From: Streptomyces sp. NRRL F-5135
GTDB lineage: Bacteria > Actinomycetota > Actinomycetes > Streptomycetales > Streptomycetaceae
DNA: 64,000 nucleotides
Assembly (NCBI RefSeq): GCF_000719775.1
Contig: NZ_JOHR01000018.1
Coordinates: 62,001-126,000, forward strand
Direction: 5' to 3'
The notes beneath the pieces are model-generated. The model had not been told where the DNA came from. It saw nothing but the letters and a program-made list of their open reading frames with translations, and did no database searches. The translations under genes and the position numbers were made by a program. This document shows, piece by piece, positions 19,921 through 28,239 of this stretch. The stretch's first letter is position 1; every line of letters starts with the position of its first letter.

Positions 19921-20166
19921 TCAGAACGCGTTGTTGAAGCCCCAGAGCATTTCCCTGGGCTGCTCGGCCCGGTCCCGCAACTCCGCCACCACCTCGGCGA
20001 GTACGGGGTGGTCCAGTGTGCGCAGTGTCGCCAGGTCCAGCTCCAGCAGGTCGGGCAACGGTCCGGTGTCACCGGCCGGCACCGGCGCGCCGGCCGGGAC
20101 GCCGGTGCCCTCGGCCGCGTCCGGTGTGTCCGGGGTCCCGGCCCCCTCGCCTACGTCGCCACTCAT
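19921..20166 (-). CDS. fxsA: FxsA-type ribosomal peptide precursor ending WGFNNAF
   Basis: An 81-residue small protein. Residues 1-35 are Gly/Pro/Ala-rich. A helical leader follows (LLELDLATLRTLDHPVLAEVV), typical of FxsA, and the chain ends in W75-G-F77-N-N-A-F81. Family members end in Phe-x-Ser-x-x, where Phe and Ser are joined by FxsB. Here the serine position is Asn79, giving Phe-Asn-Asn. GGGGAGG is 11 nt before the ATG. Its placement directly upstream of fxsB and in the same orientation supports the assignment. The mature product is unknown, and there is no obvious leader-cleavage site; the family may act as a modified whole protein. Confidence 0.85.
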   Translation of the reverse strand: MSGDVGEGAGTPDTPDAAEGTGVPAGAPVPAGDTGPLPDLLELDLATLRTLDHPVLAEVVAELRDRAEQPREMLWGFNNAF

Positions 20167-20280
20167 CGCGTCCCACGCCTCCCCGTCGTGTTCCTGTCAG
20201 CTCCGTGCCCGGCCGGTGCCGTCGGACGGCGCCCGGCCCCGTACGTCCCGGTGCCGTTCCGCCGGGCACCGTCCGGCCGT

Positions 20281-23200
20281 TCAGCGGTCCAGCTCGGCCA
20301 GGCGCTTCCTGGTCTCGCTCGCCGCCTCGCCGCCGCCGTCCGGCAGTTTGCCCCATTCCGTACGCGCCGCCCGGTACGCCTCGCGAGCGGCCCGGGGGCG
20401 GCCCGCGTCCTCGTACGTCATGCCCCGCCAGTGGTGCGCGGCGGCGCGCAGCGCCACCGCTTCCAGCCGCCGCGCCGGACTCGCCTGACCGCCCTCGTCC
20501 GCCTCCACCTGCCGCGCCGCGTCCGCCGCGTCGCGGAACGCCTCACCCGCGTCGTCCAGCCGGGCCGGCCGGTGCAGGGCGCGGGACGCCTCCAGGTGGG
20601 CGCGGCCCAGCTCCAGCCAGCAGCGCGCCGCGGTCAGCGGCTCCCGCGCCTCCTGGGCCGCCAGCCCGAACAGGTGCTCGGCCTCGCGCAGGTCGACCCG
20701 GTCCCCCGCCAGCCGGTGCCGCGCCATCAGCGCCTGACCGAGCATCAGCAGCCGTCCCGCCAGCCGGACCTGGCCGGGTGGCGTCTCCGTACGGCAGTCG
20801 CGCAGCACCCGGACCGCCGAACCGAGGAACGGCTCGCCGTCCGGCGCCGCCACCCGGCGCAGCAGCGTACGGCCCCACTCCTCCAGCAGGTCCGCGTGCG
20901 CGCGGGTGTCGCGGGCCGTGCCGCGCGTCGCCTGGGCGAAGAACTCGGCGGCCTCCTCCAACTCCGCCGTGTCGCCCGAGCGTTCGTACCGGGCGAGCCT
21001 GACCCGGCCGGCCCTGATCCGCAGCGCGGCGAGCTGCCGGTCGTCCCGTACGGTCGCCAGCGCCTGCGCGACCAGGGTCGCCGCCTCCTCCAGGCCGCCC
21101 TCGCCCGAGCGCAGCAGCGCGTCCACGAGGTCCAGCAGGATGCGGGCCTGCGTGCCGACGGTGTGTCCGCCGGCGCCCGGCGCCATCGCCGTGCGCAGCG
21201 AACGCGCCGCCTGGCCCGCGTACACCTGGGCCTGTTCCGGATCGCTGGTGGCGCCCGACAGCCGCAGCAGCGTGCGGCCGTGGGCGAGCGGCAGCCCGGC
21301 GGGCCGGTTCTCCTGGTCGGGCCAGACGTCGGCGAACGCCTCCAGCATGCCGATCGCCCCCTGGAGCAGCGCGCTGTCCCCGCCGAGGCGCCACTGCGAC
21401 TCCAGCGCGCGCACCCGCTCCAGCGTCAGCCGCAGCGCCTCGCCGGGGTCGAGGCCGGGCGCCGCGCAGGCGACCGTGTACTCACGGTCCGCGCGGCGCA
21501 GCAGCTCCAGGGCACCGCGCCGGTCGCCGTGCCCGCGCCGGTCGTCGGCCGCCGCGTGCAGGACCTTCGCCAGCACCGCCCGTTCCCGTACGGCCCGGGG
21601 GTGGGCCGTGGCGCGCTCGGCCGCGCGCCGGGCGTCCAGCAGCAGCTCGCCGCCGCCCTGGACCTCCCACAGCCGCAGCAGGCAGCGGGCGAACTCCGAC
21701 CACAGCTCCGGGTCGCTGCCGCCGCCCGGCCGCTCGCGCTCGGTGGCACCCCGCAGCAGCTGGACCGCGTCGATCAGGTACTGCACCATGCCGTCCGACT
21801 CGAACCGGCGCACGAGGGCGCGGGCGCTGCCCACCGCCTCGTGCGTGGCCGGTCCGGGAAGCCCGCGCGCGCCCCGGTCGCCGTACGGCGCGAACTGCTC
21901 CGGCAGCGGCATGAAGCGTTCCAGCACGCGGGCGGCGACCTCGGCGAAGGGGTGCGGGACCCGCGGGCCCCGGGCGCCGTAGCGGCCGAGCGGGCCGTAC
22001 TCACCGAGCAGCCCGCGCTCGCCGATGCCGTCGGCCTCGCCGTGCGCGCCCTCGTCACCCTCGTCGCCGTCGTCCCCTCCGTCACCGTCGTCGCCGACCG
22101 CGACGCCGCCCGCGCCGCCGAACGTCCCGCCGCGCGCCGAGCCGTTCGGGGAGAGCGGGCCGTGGCTCGCGTCGCCCAGCTGCGCCAGCGCCAGGGCGGG
22201 GAAGTTGGGCCCGCCCCGGCCGAAGTGCTGCTCTATGTACTCCGAGCAGTGCTTGAGGACCAGCATCGCCTCGTCGCGGCCGAGCGGTCCGAGCAGCGCC
22301 TCCTGCACGCCCGGCGCGAACTCGTACCACGGCCCGTCGTCCGTCCCGTCCCCGTCGCCCTTGCTCCGTGTCAGCAACCCGCTGAGCAGCACCTCGGCCA
22401 GCTCGGAGGGGCCGGAGTCGGGCAGCATCGTGCGCTGTACGAGCTGCATCACCGGCAGGTACAGCGGCGCCGCCGCGAGGTAGACGGCCAGTCGGCCGGC
22501 CACCGGCGAGGCCGCCGAGCGGAACCTGCTCACGAGCTGGAGCGAGGACATCCGCTCGCCCACGCGCGGCGCAGGCGCCGGCGGCTGGTCGGCGCGCACC
22601 CAGCCGACCGCGCCGGAGATCCGGCCCGCGCCCGTGCCGGAGAGCAGCCGGGCCCAGGCGCCGAGCGCGCCCTCGACGGGCGGCAGGACGGGGACGGCGA
22701 GCGCGCCCGGGTGGTGGGCGGGCGCGCCGGTGCCCTCGCCGGTCACCTTGAGCACCGTCGCGCCGGTGAGCCCCTCGCCGCGCGAGAGCACCCCGTAGGT
22801 GACGGGCAGCCGGGTGCGGTTCCACATCCGCTGGGGCAGCGGCTGGAGCACGGCGGTCGGTCCCTGGCGGCCGAGCAGGTGCAGCAGCCGGTGCGCCTGC
22901 CCGGTGTGCCAGAGCGGGCCGGCGCAGTCGCTGACGACGACGGTGACCCGGCGTCCGGTGGGGTCGCTGAGCCGGTCGGCGGAGATCAGCGGCGCGGCGG
23001 CCGGGTCGGCGCTCCGGCTCACGGCGGGCTCCCCGTCCGGCCCCTCGTGCAGATAGCGCACCTGCATGTCCCGGAAGGCGCCCAATTGGCCGAAAACTTG
23101 CTGCAGTTCGTCGAACAGCCGCTCCCAGACCCGCATGGAGGACGAGGCGTCCAGCACGATCTGGAGCACCGCCTCGCCCCGCGCCGCGCCCCGGAAGACC

Positions 23201-24132
23201 GGGATGATCAGCCCGCCGGCCCGGGCGCTCCGGTCGACCGTCGCCACCTCGTCGAGGCTGCGGCGCAGGGGCGGGGCGGCCGGCCGGTAGCGCTGGACCG
23301 GGCGCAGGGCGCGCTGGAGTTCGAGCGGGGCGGGCAGCGCGGGAGCCGCGGGCACGCCGACGGTGACCGGCGCGGGGCCGCCGGCGCGGGTACGAACCGC
23401 CTGGTGGCGCGGTACGGGGTGGAGAGCGACCCGGCGGTCCGCGCCCGGGTCCGGTCGCTGCGCTGGCTTGTCCACCGGCTCGGCCTCCTCCGTACGGTCG
23501 GGACCGGCGGCCGGTGTGACGGCCGGCCGGCCGGGGCCCCCTCGCTCCGTCCCGGCGCGCGGCGGTGCGCCGGTCTCGTCGCCCCGCTGCTCCGGCCGTC
23601 GCCCGCCGCCGGTCCACCGGGCCAGCCAGAGGGCGTCGCAGAGCTGCTCGGCGTCGGGGTCGAGGCCGGCTTCGCGCAGCCGTGCGACGAGCGCGCTCAA
23701 CAGGGCACTGTCGTACGGTATCGGCTCGCCCGCCGCGGCGCCCGGGTCCGCGCCACCGGATGGCCGAGACGGACCGTATGCCGGGGGCTCGTCCTCCTGG
23801 CGAGCGCGCGCGGGGGCCGGGCCGTCCCTCCGTGGATCGCGCGGGCGTGCCAGGTCCGCACGCGGGTCACGCGGGCGTGTCCGGCCCGCCTGTGGGTCGC
23901 GCGGGCGGGCCGGGTCCTCCTGGAGGTCGCGCGGGCGTGCGGGGTCCTCCTGTGGGGCGCGCGGGCGTGCGGGGTCCGCTCCCGGCTCCCGCCCGCGTGC
24001 CCCGGCGCCCGGCCGGGCGGCCGGTTCGGGAGCGGACCCCTTGGGGGAGGGCCCGCGTCCCGGCTCCGGCGCTTCGCGTCCAGGCTCCGGCGCTTCGTCG
24101 TCCGGCCCGTGTCGTGCCGTGACCTCGGGCAT
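20281..24132 (-). CDS. vWA-domain, helical-repeat protein (SAV_2336 N-terminal-domain type)
   Basis: A 1283-residue protein. After an Arg/Pro-rich head with five copies of a 10-residue unit (about residues 49-98, consensus DPARPRDPQE), it has the SAV_2336 N-terminal element (LLSALVARLREAGLDPDAEQLCDALWLARW). A von Willebrand A domain follows with the metal site DASSSM at residues 328-333 and VVVSDCAGPLW. The C-terminal half is a long array of amphipathic helices of the TPR/solenoid kind. There is an Asp/Gly-rich loop near residue 680. In described systems such vWA proteins act with MoxR ATPases and protease-bearing partners (VMAP). Only 6 nt separate it from the MoxR gene upstream, so it is in the same transcript. 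It probably serves as scaffold or target recogniser. Confidence 0.88.
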   Translation of the reverse strand: MPEVTARHGPDDEAPEPGREAPEPGRGPSPKGSAPEPAARPGAGARGREPGADPARPRAPQEDPARPRDLQEDPARPRDPQAGRTRPRDPRADLARPRDPRRDGPAPARARQEDEPPAYGPSRPSGGADPGAAAGEPIPYDSALLSALVARLREAGLDPDAEQLCDALWLARWTGGGRRPEQRGDETGAPPRAGTERGGPGRPAVTPAAGPDRTEEAEPVDKPAQRPDPGADRRVALHPVPRHQAVRTRAGGPAPVTVGVPAAPALPAPLELQRALRPVQRYRPAAPPLRRSLDEVATVDRSARAGGLIIPVFRGAARGEAVLQIVLDASSSMRVWERLFDELQQVFGQLGAFRDMQVRYLHEGPDGEPAVSRSADPAAAPLISADRLSDPTGRRVTVVVSDCAGPLWHTGQAHRLLHLLGRQGPTAVLQPLPQRMWNRTRLPVTYGVLSRGEGLTGATVLKVTGEGTGAPAHHPGALAVPVLPPVEGALGAWARLLSGTGAGRISGAVGWVRADQPPAPAPRVGERMSSLQLVSRFRSAASPVAGRLAVYLAAAPLYLPVMQLVQRTMLPDSGPSELAEVLLSGLLTRSKGDGDGTDDGPWYEFAPGVQEALLGPLGRDEAMLVLKHCSEYIEQHFGRGGPNFPALALAQLGDASHGPLSPNGSARGGTFGGAGGVAVGDDGDGGDDGDEGDEGAHGEADGIGERGLLGEYGPLGRYGARGPRVPHPFAEVAARVLERFMPLPEQFAPYGDRGARGLPGPATHEAVGSARALVRRFESDGMVQYLIDAVQLLRGATERERPGGGSDPELWSEFARCLLRLWEVQGGGELLLDARRAAERATAHPRAVRERAVLAKVLHAAADDRRGHGDRRGALELLRRADREYTVACAAPGLDPGEALRLTLERVRALESQWRLGGDSALLQGAIGMLEAFADVWPDQENRPAGLPLAHGRTLLRLSGATSDPEQAQVYAGQAARSLRTAMAPGAGGHTVGTQARILLDLVDALLRSGEGGLEEAATLVAQALATVRDDRQLAALRIRAGRVRLARYERSGDTAELEEAAEFFAQATRGTARDTRAHADLLEEWGRTLLRRVAAPDGEPFLGSAVRVLRDCRTETPPGQVRLAGRLLMLGQALMARHRLAGDRVDLREAEHLFGLAAQEAREPLTAARCWLELGRAHLEASRALHRPARLDDAGEAFRDAADAARQVEADEGGQASPARRLEAVALRAAAHHWRGMTYEDAGRPRAAREAYRAARTEWGKLPDGGGEAASETRKRLAELDR
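23839..23988. repeat. Five tandem 30-bp repeats inside the vWA gene
   Basis: Units begin at 23839, 23869, 23899, 23929 and 23959 with the shared start GCGCGGGCGTGC. They encode the 10-residue Pro/Arg/Asp repeat at the head of the vWA protein. Because 30 is a multiple of three, copy-number change keeps the frame. Confidence 0.9.
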
Positions 24133-24138
24133 CGCGCG

Positions 24139-25188
24139 TCACCTCGGCCGGTCGAGTCGCTGGATGAGCAGGTCGGCGAGGCGGTCGCGGCCCGCCGGGG
24201 CGGCCGCGCCGGTGAGGTAGATGGCGTTCAACAGCTGGTCGGTGGAGATCAGTTCGCTGCGGGAGCGCTCCAGGAAGTGGACGATGAGGTCGTCGCCCGC
24301 GCGGGCCGCCTCGTCGCCGAGATGGGCCCGTACGAACGCGGCCAGCCGCTGCCGGTCGGGGCGGCCCAGCTCCAGGTGGATGCAGCGGCGCATCAGGGGC
24401 GCGGGGAAGTCGCGCTCTCCGTTGCTGGTCAGAACGACGAAGGGGAAGGCCGTGCACTGCACCCGGCCGCCCCGGATCCGCGCCTTCGTACCGTCGTGCG
24501 TGAGCACCTCCGCCACGCCGTCCGGCAGCCGGTCCGCGATCCGTTCCAGCTCCGGAATGGCGAACTCGCCCTCCTCCAGCACGTTCAGCAGGTCGTTCGG
24601 CAGATCGATGTCGCTCTTGTCCATCTCGTCGATCAGCAGTACCCGGGGCGCTTGAGAGGGCAGCAGCGCGGTACCGAGCGGGCCGAGCCGGATGTAGCTG
24701 CCGATGCCCGTCGACGGGTCCTGCGGCTCGGCGCCGGCCGCTGCACCGTGCGCGGCGATCTGCACGTCCTGGAGGCGGGCTATCGCGTCGTAGTGGTACA
24801 GCCCGTCCTGGAGGGTCGACCGGCTGACGATGGGCCAGCGCAGCACCCGGCCCAGCCCCAGTTCGTGCGCGACCGAGTGGGCGAGGGTGCTCTTGCCCGC
24901 GCCCGGGCTGCCGGTGACCAGCAGCGGACGCCGCAGGTAGAGCGCGGCGTTGACCATTTCCAGCTCTTCGGCGCCGGGGCGGTGCAGCTCGGCCTCGTGC
25001 CGGTAACCGCCCAGCCGCCGGTCGGCGGAGCCGTCCCCGTCGCCGTCACCGCCGCGCACCGAGCCGTCCGGACAGACCTCGCTCCGGTTCGCGAAGTCCC
25101 GCCAGGGCGGCGGCGGGGGCAGCTGGGTGATGCCGTCGTGCGGTTCACCGGCGCCTCGGTAGATGAGCCACTCGCCCGGTTCGCTCAT
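24139..25188 (-). CDS. MoxR-family AAA+ ATPase
   Basis: A 349-residue AAA+ ATPase with an N-terminal extension of about 80 residues. Walker A is GSPGAGKST, Walker B is VLLIDEMDKS, sensor 1 is VVLTSNGERDFP, and the arginine finger is in LMRRCIHLE. The lid has LERSRSELISTDQLLNAIYL. MoxR ATPases remodel or activate partner proteins carrying vWA domains; here the vWA partner is encoded 6 nt downstream. ATG 25188 has GAGGAA 7 nt upstream and overlaps the stop of the 71-residue gene as ATGA. The N-terminal segment (EWLIYRGAGEPHDGITQLPPPP) is typical of MoxR proteins in these actinobacterial vWA-protease loci. Confidence 0.94.
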   Translation of the reverse strand: MSEPGEWLIYRGAGEPHDGITQLPPPPPWRDFANRSEVCPDGSVRGGDGDGDGSADRRLGGYRHEAELHRPGAEELEMVNAALYLRRPLLVTGSPGAGKSTLAHSVAHELGLGRVLRWPIVSRSTLQDGLYHYDAIARLQDVQIAAHGAAAGAEPQDPSTGIGSYIRLGPLGTALLPSQAPRVLLIDEMDKSDIDLPNDLLNVLEEGEFAIPELERIADRLPDGVAEVLTHDGTKARIRGGRVQCTAFPFVVLTSNGERDFPAPLMRRCIHLELGRPDRQRLAAFVRAHLGDEAARAGDDLIVHFLERSRSELISTDQLLNAIYLTGAAAPAGRDRLADLLIQRLDRPR

Positions 25189-25400
25189 AGCGCGTTCCTC
25201 GTCTCGTCCGCGGTGATCAGGTACCGGAGGGGCGGGAGATGCGGGGGATACGAAGGATGCGGAAGGTGCCGCAGGTACTGCCGCAGGTACTGCCGCGGGT
25301 ACGAGGGACCGTGCCGTACGACGCGGCACCGGGCGCGCGTACCCGCCGGCCCGGTCGTGGCACCCGGCAGGCCGCTCACGGCACCCGGCAGGCCGGTCAT
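25185..25400 (-). CDS. Small protein (71 residues) translationally coupled on both sides
   Basis: An unrecognised protein. Its ATG at 25400 overlaps the stop of the protease gene (ATGA) and its TGA overlaps the ATG of the moxR gene (ATGA). This two-sided coupling is the main evidence that it is real, since the same frame otherwise lacks a convincing start. The product has a repetitive Gly/Pro/Ala head (two GLPGA units), a Tyr/Pro/His-rich centre (RQYLRQYLRHLPHPSYPPHLPP) and ends YLITADETRNAL. There is no membrane helix, no signal peptide and only one Cys. It could be an adaptor between protease and ATPase, a second modification substrate, or only a ribosome-carrying spacer. No function is assigned. 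Confidence 0.6.
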   Translation of the reverse strand: MTGLPGAVSGLPGATTGPAGTRARCRVVRHGPSYPRQYLRQYLRHLPHPSYPPHLPPLRYLITADETRNAL

Positions 25401-27670
25401 GGTGCCTCCAGCAACTGGCCGGAACCGGGCAGCGGGTGGTGCGGATCGTCGTAGAACAGCGCCAACCCCTCGGACCAGTACATCTCCGCACGGCCCGAGC
25501 GCACGCCCTGCCTCAGCTCGTGGATCTTGCGCGGCAACTGGTCCGCGGTCCGCGCCTCGGCGACGGTGTCGGCCGCCCGCCGGTGGAAATCGGCGCACAC
25601 CGCCTCGGGGCGGTCCTTGCCCCGGCGCAGCAGGGCGATGTGGAAGCCGCCGCGCACCACGCGGGCGAGTCCGGCCGACGTCTCACCGTCGGTCCGGTCG
25701 CCGTACCGGCAGAGCACGGGCACCGTCTCGTACGCGAGGGCCCGCAGCTCCTCCTCCGTCGGGACGGGTACCCGCAATCCGTCCTCACAGTCGACGACGG
25801 CGGCGCGGACGGCGGCGGTGGTGGCGCGCGTCCAGCGCGCCATGCGCTCGCGGGTGTCGTCCTCGGTCAGCGGTGGCTCGTGGTCGGAACGGCGCACGAC
25901 GACCGGGCGGGTGACGCCGAGCGGCGGCTCGTCGGGCGTCAGCTGCCAGCGGTCGACGGCCATCCCGAGCTGGGACTGGACCACGGCGACCTGGAGGACG
26001 GCCGGGCTGTCCGGCTCGTCGCAGCGCCGGAACGCCTCGGTCAGCGACGCCGTGAGCCGGGCCGGCAGGGCGTGGCCCGGGGTGCCCCGGCTGTCCTCGC
26101 CGACGGGCTGCACCTCACCGGTGTGCCGGGCGACGCCGACCCGCCAGTCGTAGCTGTCCCGCTCCCAGCCGCGCGGCTCCAGTTCCAGCAGGACGAAGGG
26201 CGCCTCGCCGTCCGCGGGCCGCTCCCCGTACGCGGGCGCCGCGCGCCGCTGCTCCCGGTCGGTCCGCAGCCGGGCGGCGGCCCACAGCCGGGTGATCTCG
26301 TTGCGGAACTCCCGGGAGAGACCGTCGTCGGCGACCCGCTTCACCCACTCCCACAGCTCCTCCTCCGCCTCCGGGGTGGAGGGGGTGACATAGGGGCGCT
26401 CGGCGGCGATGACGCTCATGCAGTAGCGCAGCAGCAGTTCGAGCGCGGCCTCGCCGCCCCTCGTCTCGTAGAGCGCGCCGAGCCCGTCGCGCCAGCTGCG
26501 CGGCGCCGGGTAGCGCTCGACCGAGTGGACGCCCGGCAGCCGGACGAGCAGGTCGAGCAGCCCGCGGGTGGAGACCGGCGGCGGCAGCTGGGCGAGCTTG
26601 CCGAGCAGCGTGACGCGCTGCGGGGGGCTGAGGGCGCGGTCGATGGAGGCGCCCAGGGAACTCTGTACGTCGGTCCAGGTGCGGCCGGTGCCGACGGGGC
26701 TCGTGTGCTGGTAGGCGTGGTAGCGGTCGTGGGCGTGGAAGACCGCCTGGTAGTCGTCGTCGGACTCGGCCCCGGCCATCGTGGCGGGCACCGGCAGCGA
26801 GCGCAGCCGCTCGATGCCGATGGACGTGCCGCCCATGGCGCCGACGAGCTGGGACTTGAGCACCCCGACGACCTCGCCGCGCGCGATGTCCACGGTCGGG
26901 CCGCCGGACACGCCCGGCGGCAGCACGTCCCCGCCGAGCCGCATCTGCTCGTCGGGGTCCGCCCAGCCGCCGACCGTGCCCTGCACCGTGCACTGCCCGT
27001 TGAGCCGCTTCAGCCGCCCGCCGATCTCGGTCCAGCCGGCGTAGAGCACCTCGCCGCCGCCGAAGAAGGCCGCGGGGCGCTCGGTCACGTAGACGCAGGC
27101 GTGGTCGGTGGGCCGGCGGAGCCGGACGAGGGCGAGATCGGGCGCGGCCCAGCCGCCGGCGGGAGGCGGCGGGGCGGCACCGTACGGATCGCCCGTGGCG
27201 TACGAGCCGTACGGGTCGCCTGTGCCGTACGCGCCGGCTGTGCTGTACGGATCGGTCGTGCCGTACGCGCCGGTCGTGCCGTACGGGCTCGTCGTGCCAT
27301 ATGGGCCGGTCGTGCCGTACGGGGCTTCCGGGGCGTACGAGGCACGCCCGGTGTCCGTGACGCCCGAGGGATGCTCGGGGAGCGCGGCGACGACCGTGCC
27401 CGGCACCGCGGACTCGCCGCTGCCGGGACCGGTTTCGAAGACCACGGTCACGTCCCGCCCCTCCCCCTGCATCGCCACATGCGCACATGTGAGAACCCAG
27501 CTCGGGGCGATGAAGAAGCCGCTCCCCAGAAACTTCCCGCCCTGTTCATCAGGGGCATACCCGGGCGTCGGGGCATGGATGCGCACCGTCGCCGCCATGA
27601 CGAGATCCATGAGCGCACGCCGGGTCTCGGCCGGGACTCCGGGCGCTCCCCGGCCGAGGCCATCGATCAT
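25397..27670 (-). CDS. Trypsin-like serine protease with VMAP-type C-terminal region
   Basis: A 757-residue intracellular protein without a signal peptide. The N-terminal chymotrypsin-fold domain has a complete triad: His64 in LTCAHVA, Asp178 in PDLALVRLRRP and Ser255 in PGVSGGP. Residues about 113-163, between His and Asp, are a Tyr/Gly/Thr/Pro repeat insert. A helical effector-associated-like region follows (LTLLGKLAQLP, WRDGLGALYETRGGEAALELLL), then a C-terminal region resembling the VMAP C-terminal domain, with its late WSEGLALFYDDP motif. ATG 27670 overlaps the stop of the upstream gene as ATGA. Related proteins are the proposed effectors of vWA-MoxR conflict systems. Substrate unknown; the FxsA peptide and the TIR-NB-ARC protein are possible partners. 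Confidence 0.9.
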   Translation of the reverse strand: MIDGLGRGAPGVPAETRRALMDLVMAATVRIHAPTPGYAPDEQGGKFLGSGFFIAPSWVLTCAHVAMQGEGRDVTVVFETGPGSGESAVPGTVVAALPEHPSGVTDTGRASYAPEAPYGTTGPYGTTSPYGTTGAYGTTDPYSTAGAYGTGDPYGSYATGDPYGAAPPPPAGGWAAPDLALVRLRRPTDHACVYVTERPAAFFGGGEVLYAGWTEIGGRLKRLNGQCTVQGTVGGWADPDEQMRLGGDVLPPGVSGGPTVDIARGEVVGVLKSQLVGAMGGTSIGIERLRSLPVPATMAGAESDDDYQAVFHAHDRYHAYQHTSPVGTGRTWTDVQSSLGASIDRALSPPQRVTLLGKLAQLPPPVSTRGLLDLLVRLPGVHSVERYPAPRSWRDGLGALYETRGGEAALELLLRYCMSVIAAERPYVTPSTPEAEEELWEWVKRVADDGLSREFRNEITRLWAAARLRTDREQRRAAPAYGERPADGEAPFVLLELEPRGWERDSYDWRVGVARHTGEVQPVGEDSRGTPGHALPARLTASLTEAFRRCDEPDSPAVLQVAVVQSQLGMAVDRWQLTPDEPPLGVTRPVVVRRSDHEPPLTEDDTRERMARWTRATTAAVRAAVVDCEDGLRVPVPTEEELRALAYETVPVLCRYGDRTDGETSAGLARVVRGGFHIALLRRGKDRPEAVCADFHRRAADTVAEARTADQLPRKIHELRQGVRSGRAEMYWSEGLALFYDDPHHPLPGSGQLLEAP
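27180..27327. repeat. 18-bp-period repeat inside the protease gene
   Basis: Repeated CGTGCCGTACG-type units with an 18-bp period encode the hexapeptide series GPYGTT, SPYGTT, GAYGTT, DPYSTA, GAYGTG, DPYGSY. The tract sits between the catalytic His and Asp codons and keeps the reading frame. Confidence 0.85.
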
Positions 27671-28239
27671 GGGGCACTCCCGGCCGGGGGCTCGGGCCGG
27701 TATGAATGCGCCGCTGCGCCGGGTGGTGCGCCCCCGGGCGCGGGAGAGGCGGACGGCGGCGCGGGCGGCATGGCCGGGACCGGGGGCACCGCCGGTGCGG
27801 CGGAAGCGGGCGGGGCGGCCGGGGCACTGGGCGCCGACGGGGACGCGGCGGCCTGCGGCGGGACCGGGGGCGAGGCGGTGAGGTCGGCGGGCGGTCCGCC
27901 GTCGTTCCAGGTGAGCGTGACCTTGATCGCGCCCTTGGCCTCGCCGTCCGCGAGCAGCCCGACGACCTTGCCGGACTTGGCGGTCAGCTCGACCCCGAAC
28001 TCCACGCTCACCTCGTCGGGCCGGACCGCGCGCAACGGTCCGGCGAGGGACCGCGCGACGCTGGTCACCACGCCGTACAGGCTCTCGACCCGGGCCTGGA
28101 CCTGGTCGCCGAACCCGGTGTCCGAATAGACCAGGCCACCGCTGGGCCGCCGCAACTCCTCGGCCCCGGAGATCCGGGCCCATACGGGCGTGCCGTCCGG
28201 CATCTCGATGCGTGTGACGCGGACCTCGTCCTCACCCAT
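27667..28239 (-). CDS. Trypsin-co-occurring domain protein (CU044_2847 family)
   Basis: A 190-residue protein. The first 125 residues form a small domain of the CU044_2847 (trypsin-co-occurring, Trypco1) type: alternating strands such as VRVTRIEMPDGTPVWARI, a central helix, VEFGVELTAKSGK and VTLTWNDG. The last 65 residues are a Pro/Ala-rich disordered tail. Such proteins are encoded next to the intracellular trypsin-like proteases and are thought to be their regulators or binding modules. ATG 28239 follows AGGGG. The stop overlaps the protease start as ATGA. It is the first gene of the nine-gene minus-strand array and diverges from the DUF6104 gene; a -10-like TAATCT at 28273-28268 is the likely promoter. 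Confidence 0.85.
   Translation of the reverse strand: MGEDEVRVTRIEMPDGTPVWARISGAEELRRPSGGLVYSDTGFGDQVQARVESLYGVVTSVARSLAGPLRAVRPDEVSVEFGVELTAKSGKVVGLLADGEAKGAIKVTLTWNDGGPPADLTASPPVPPQAAASPSAPSAPAAPPASAAPAVPPVPAMPPAPPSASPAPGGAPPGAAAHSYRPEPPAGSAP

Noticed and set aside
19915..25914. A 1999-codon open frame on the + strand across the fxs/vWA/MoxR region
   Set aside because: It is antisense to several well-supported genes, shows low-complexity Arg/Ala/Gly composition and no domain. Long open antisense frames are a by-product of high GC at third codon positions.
27680..28210. Pro/Ala-rich tail of the trypco protein as a possible separate gene
   Set aside because: The tail is continuous with the domain and ends in the ATGA overlap with the protease gene, so it is one protein.
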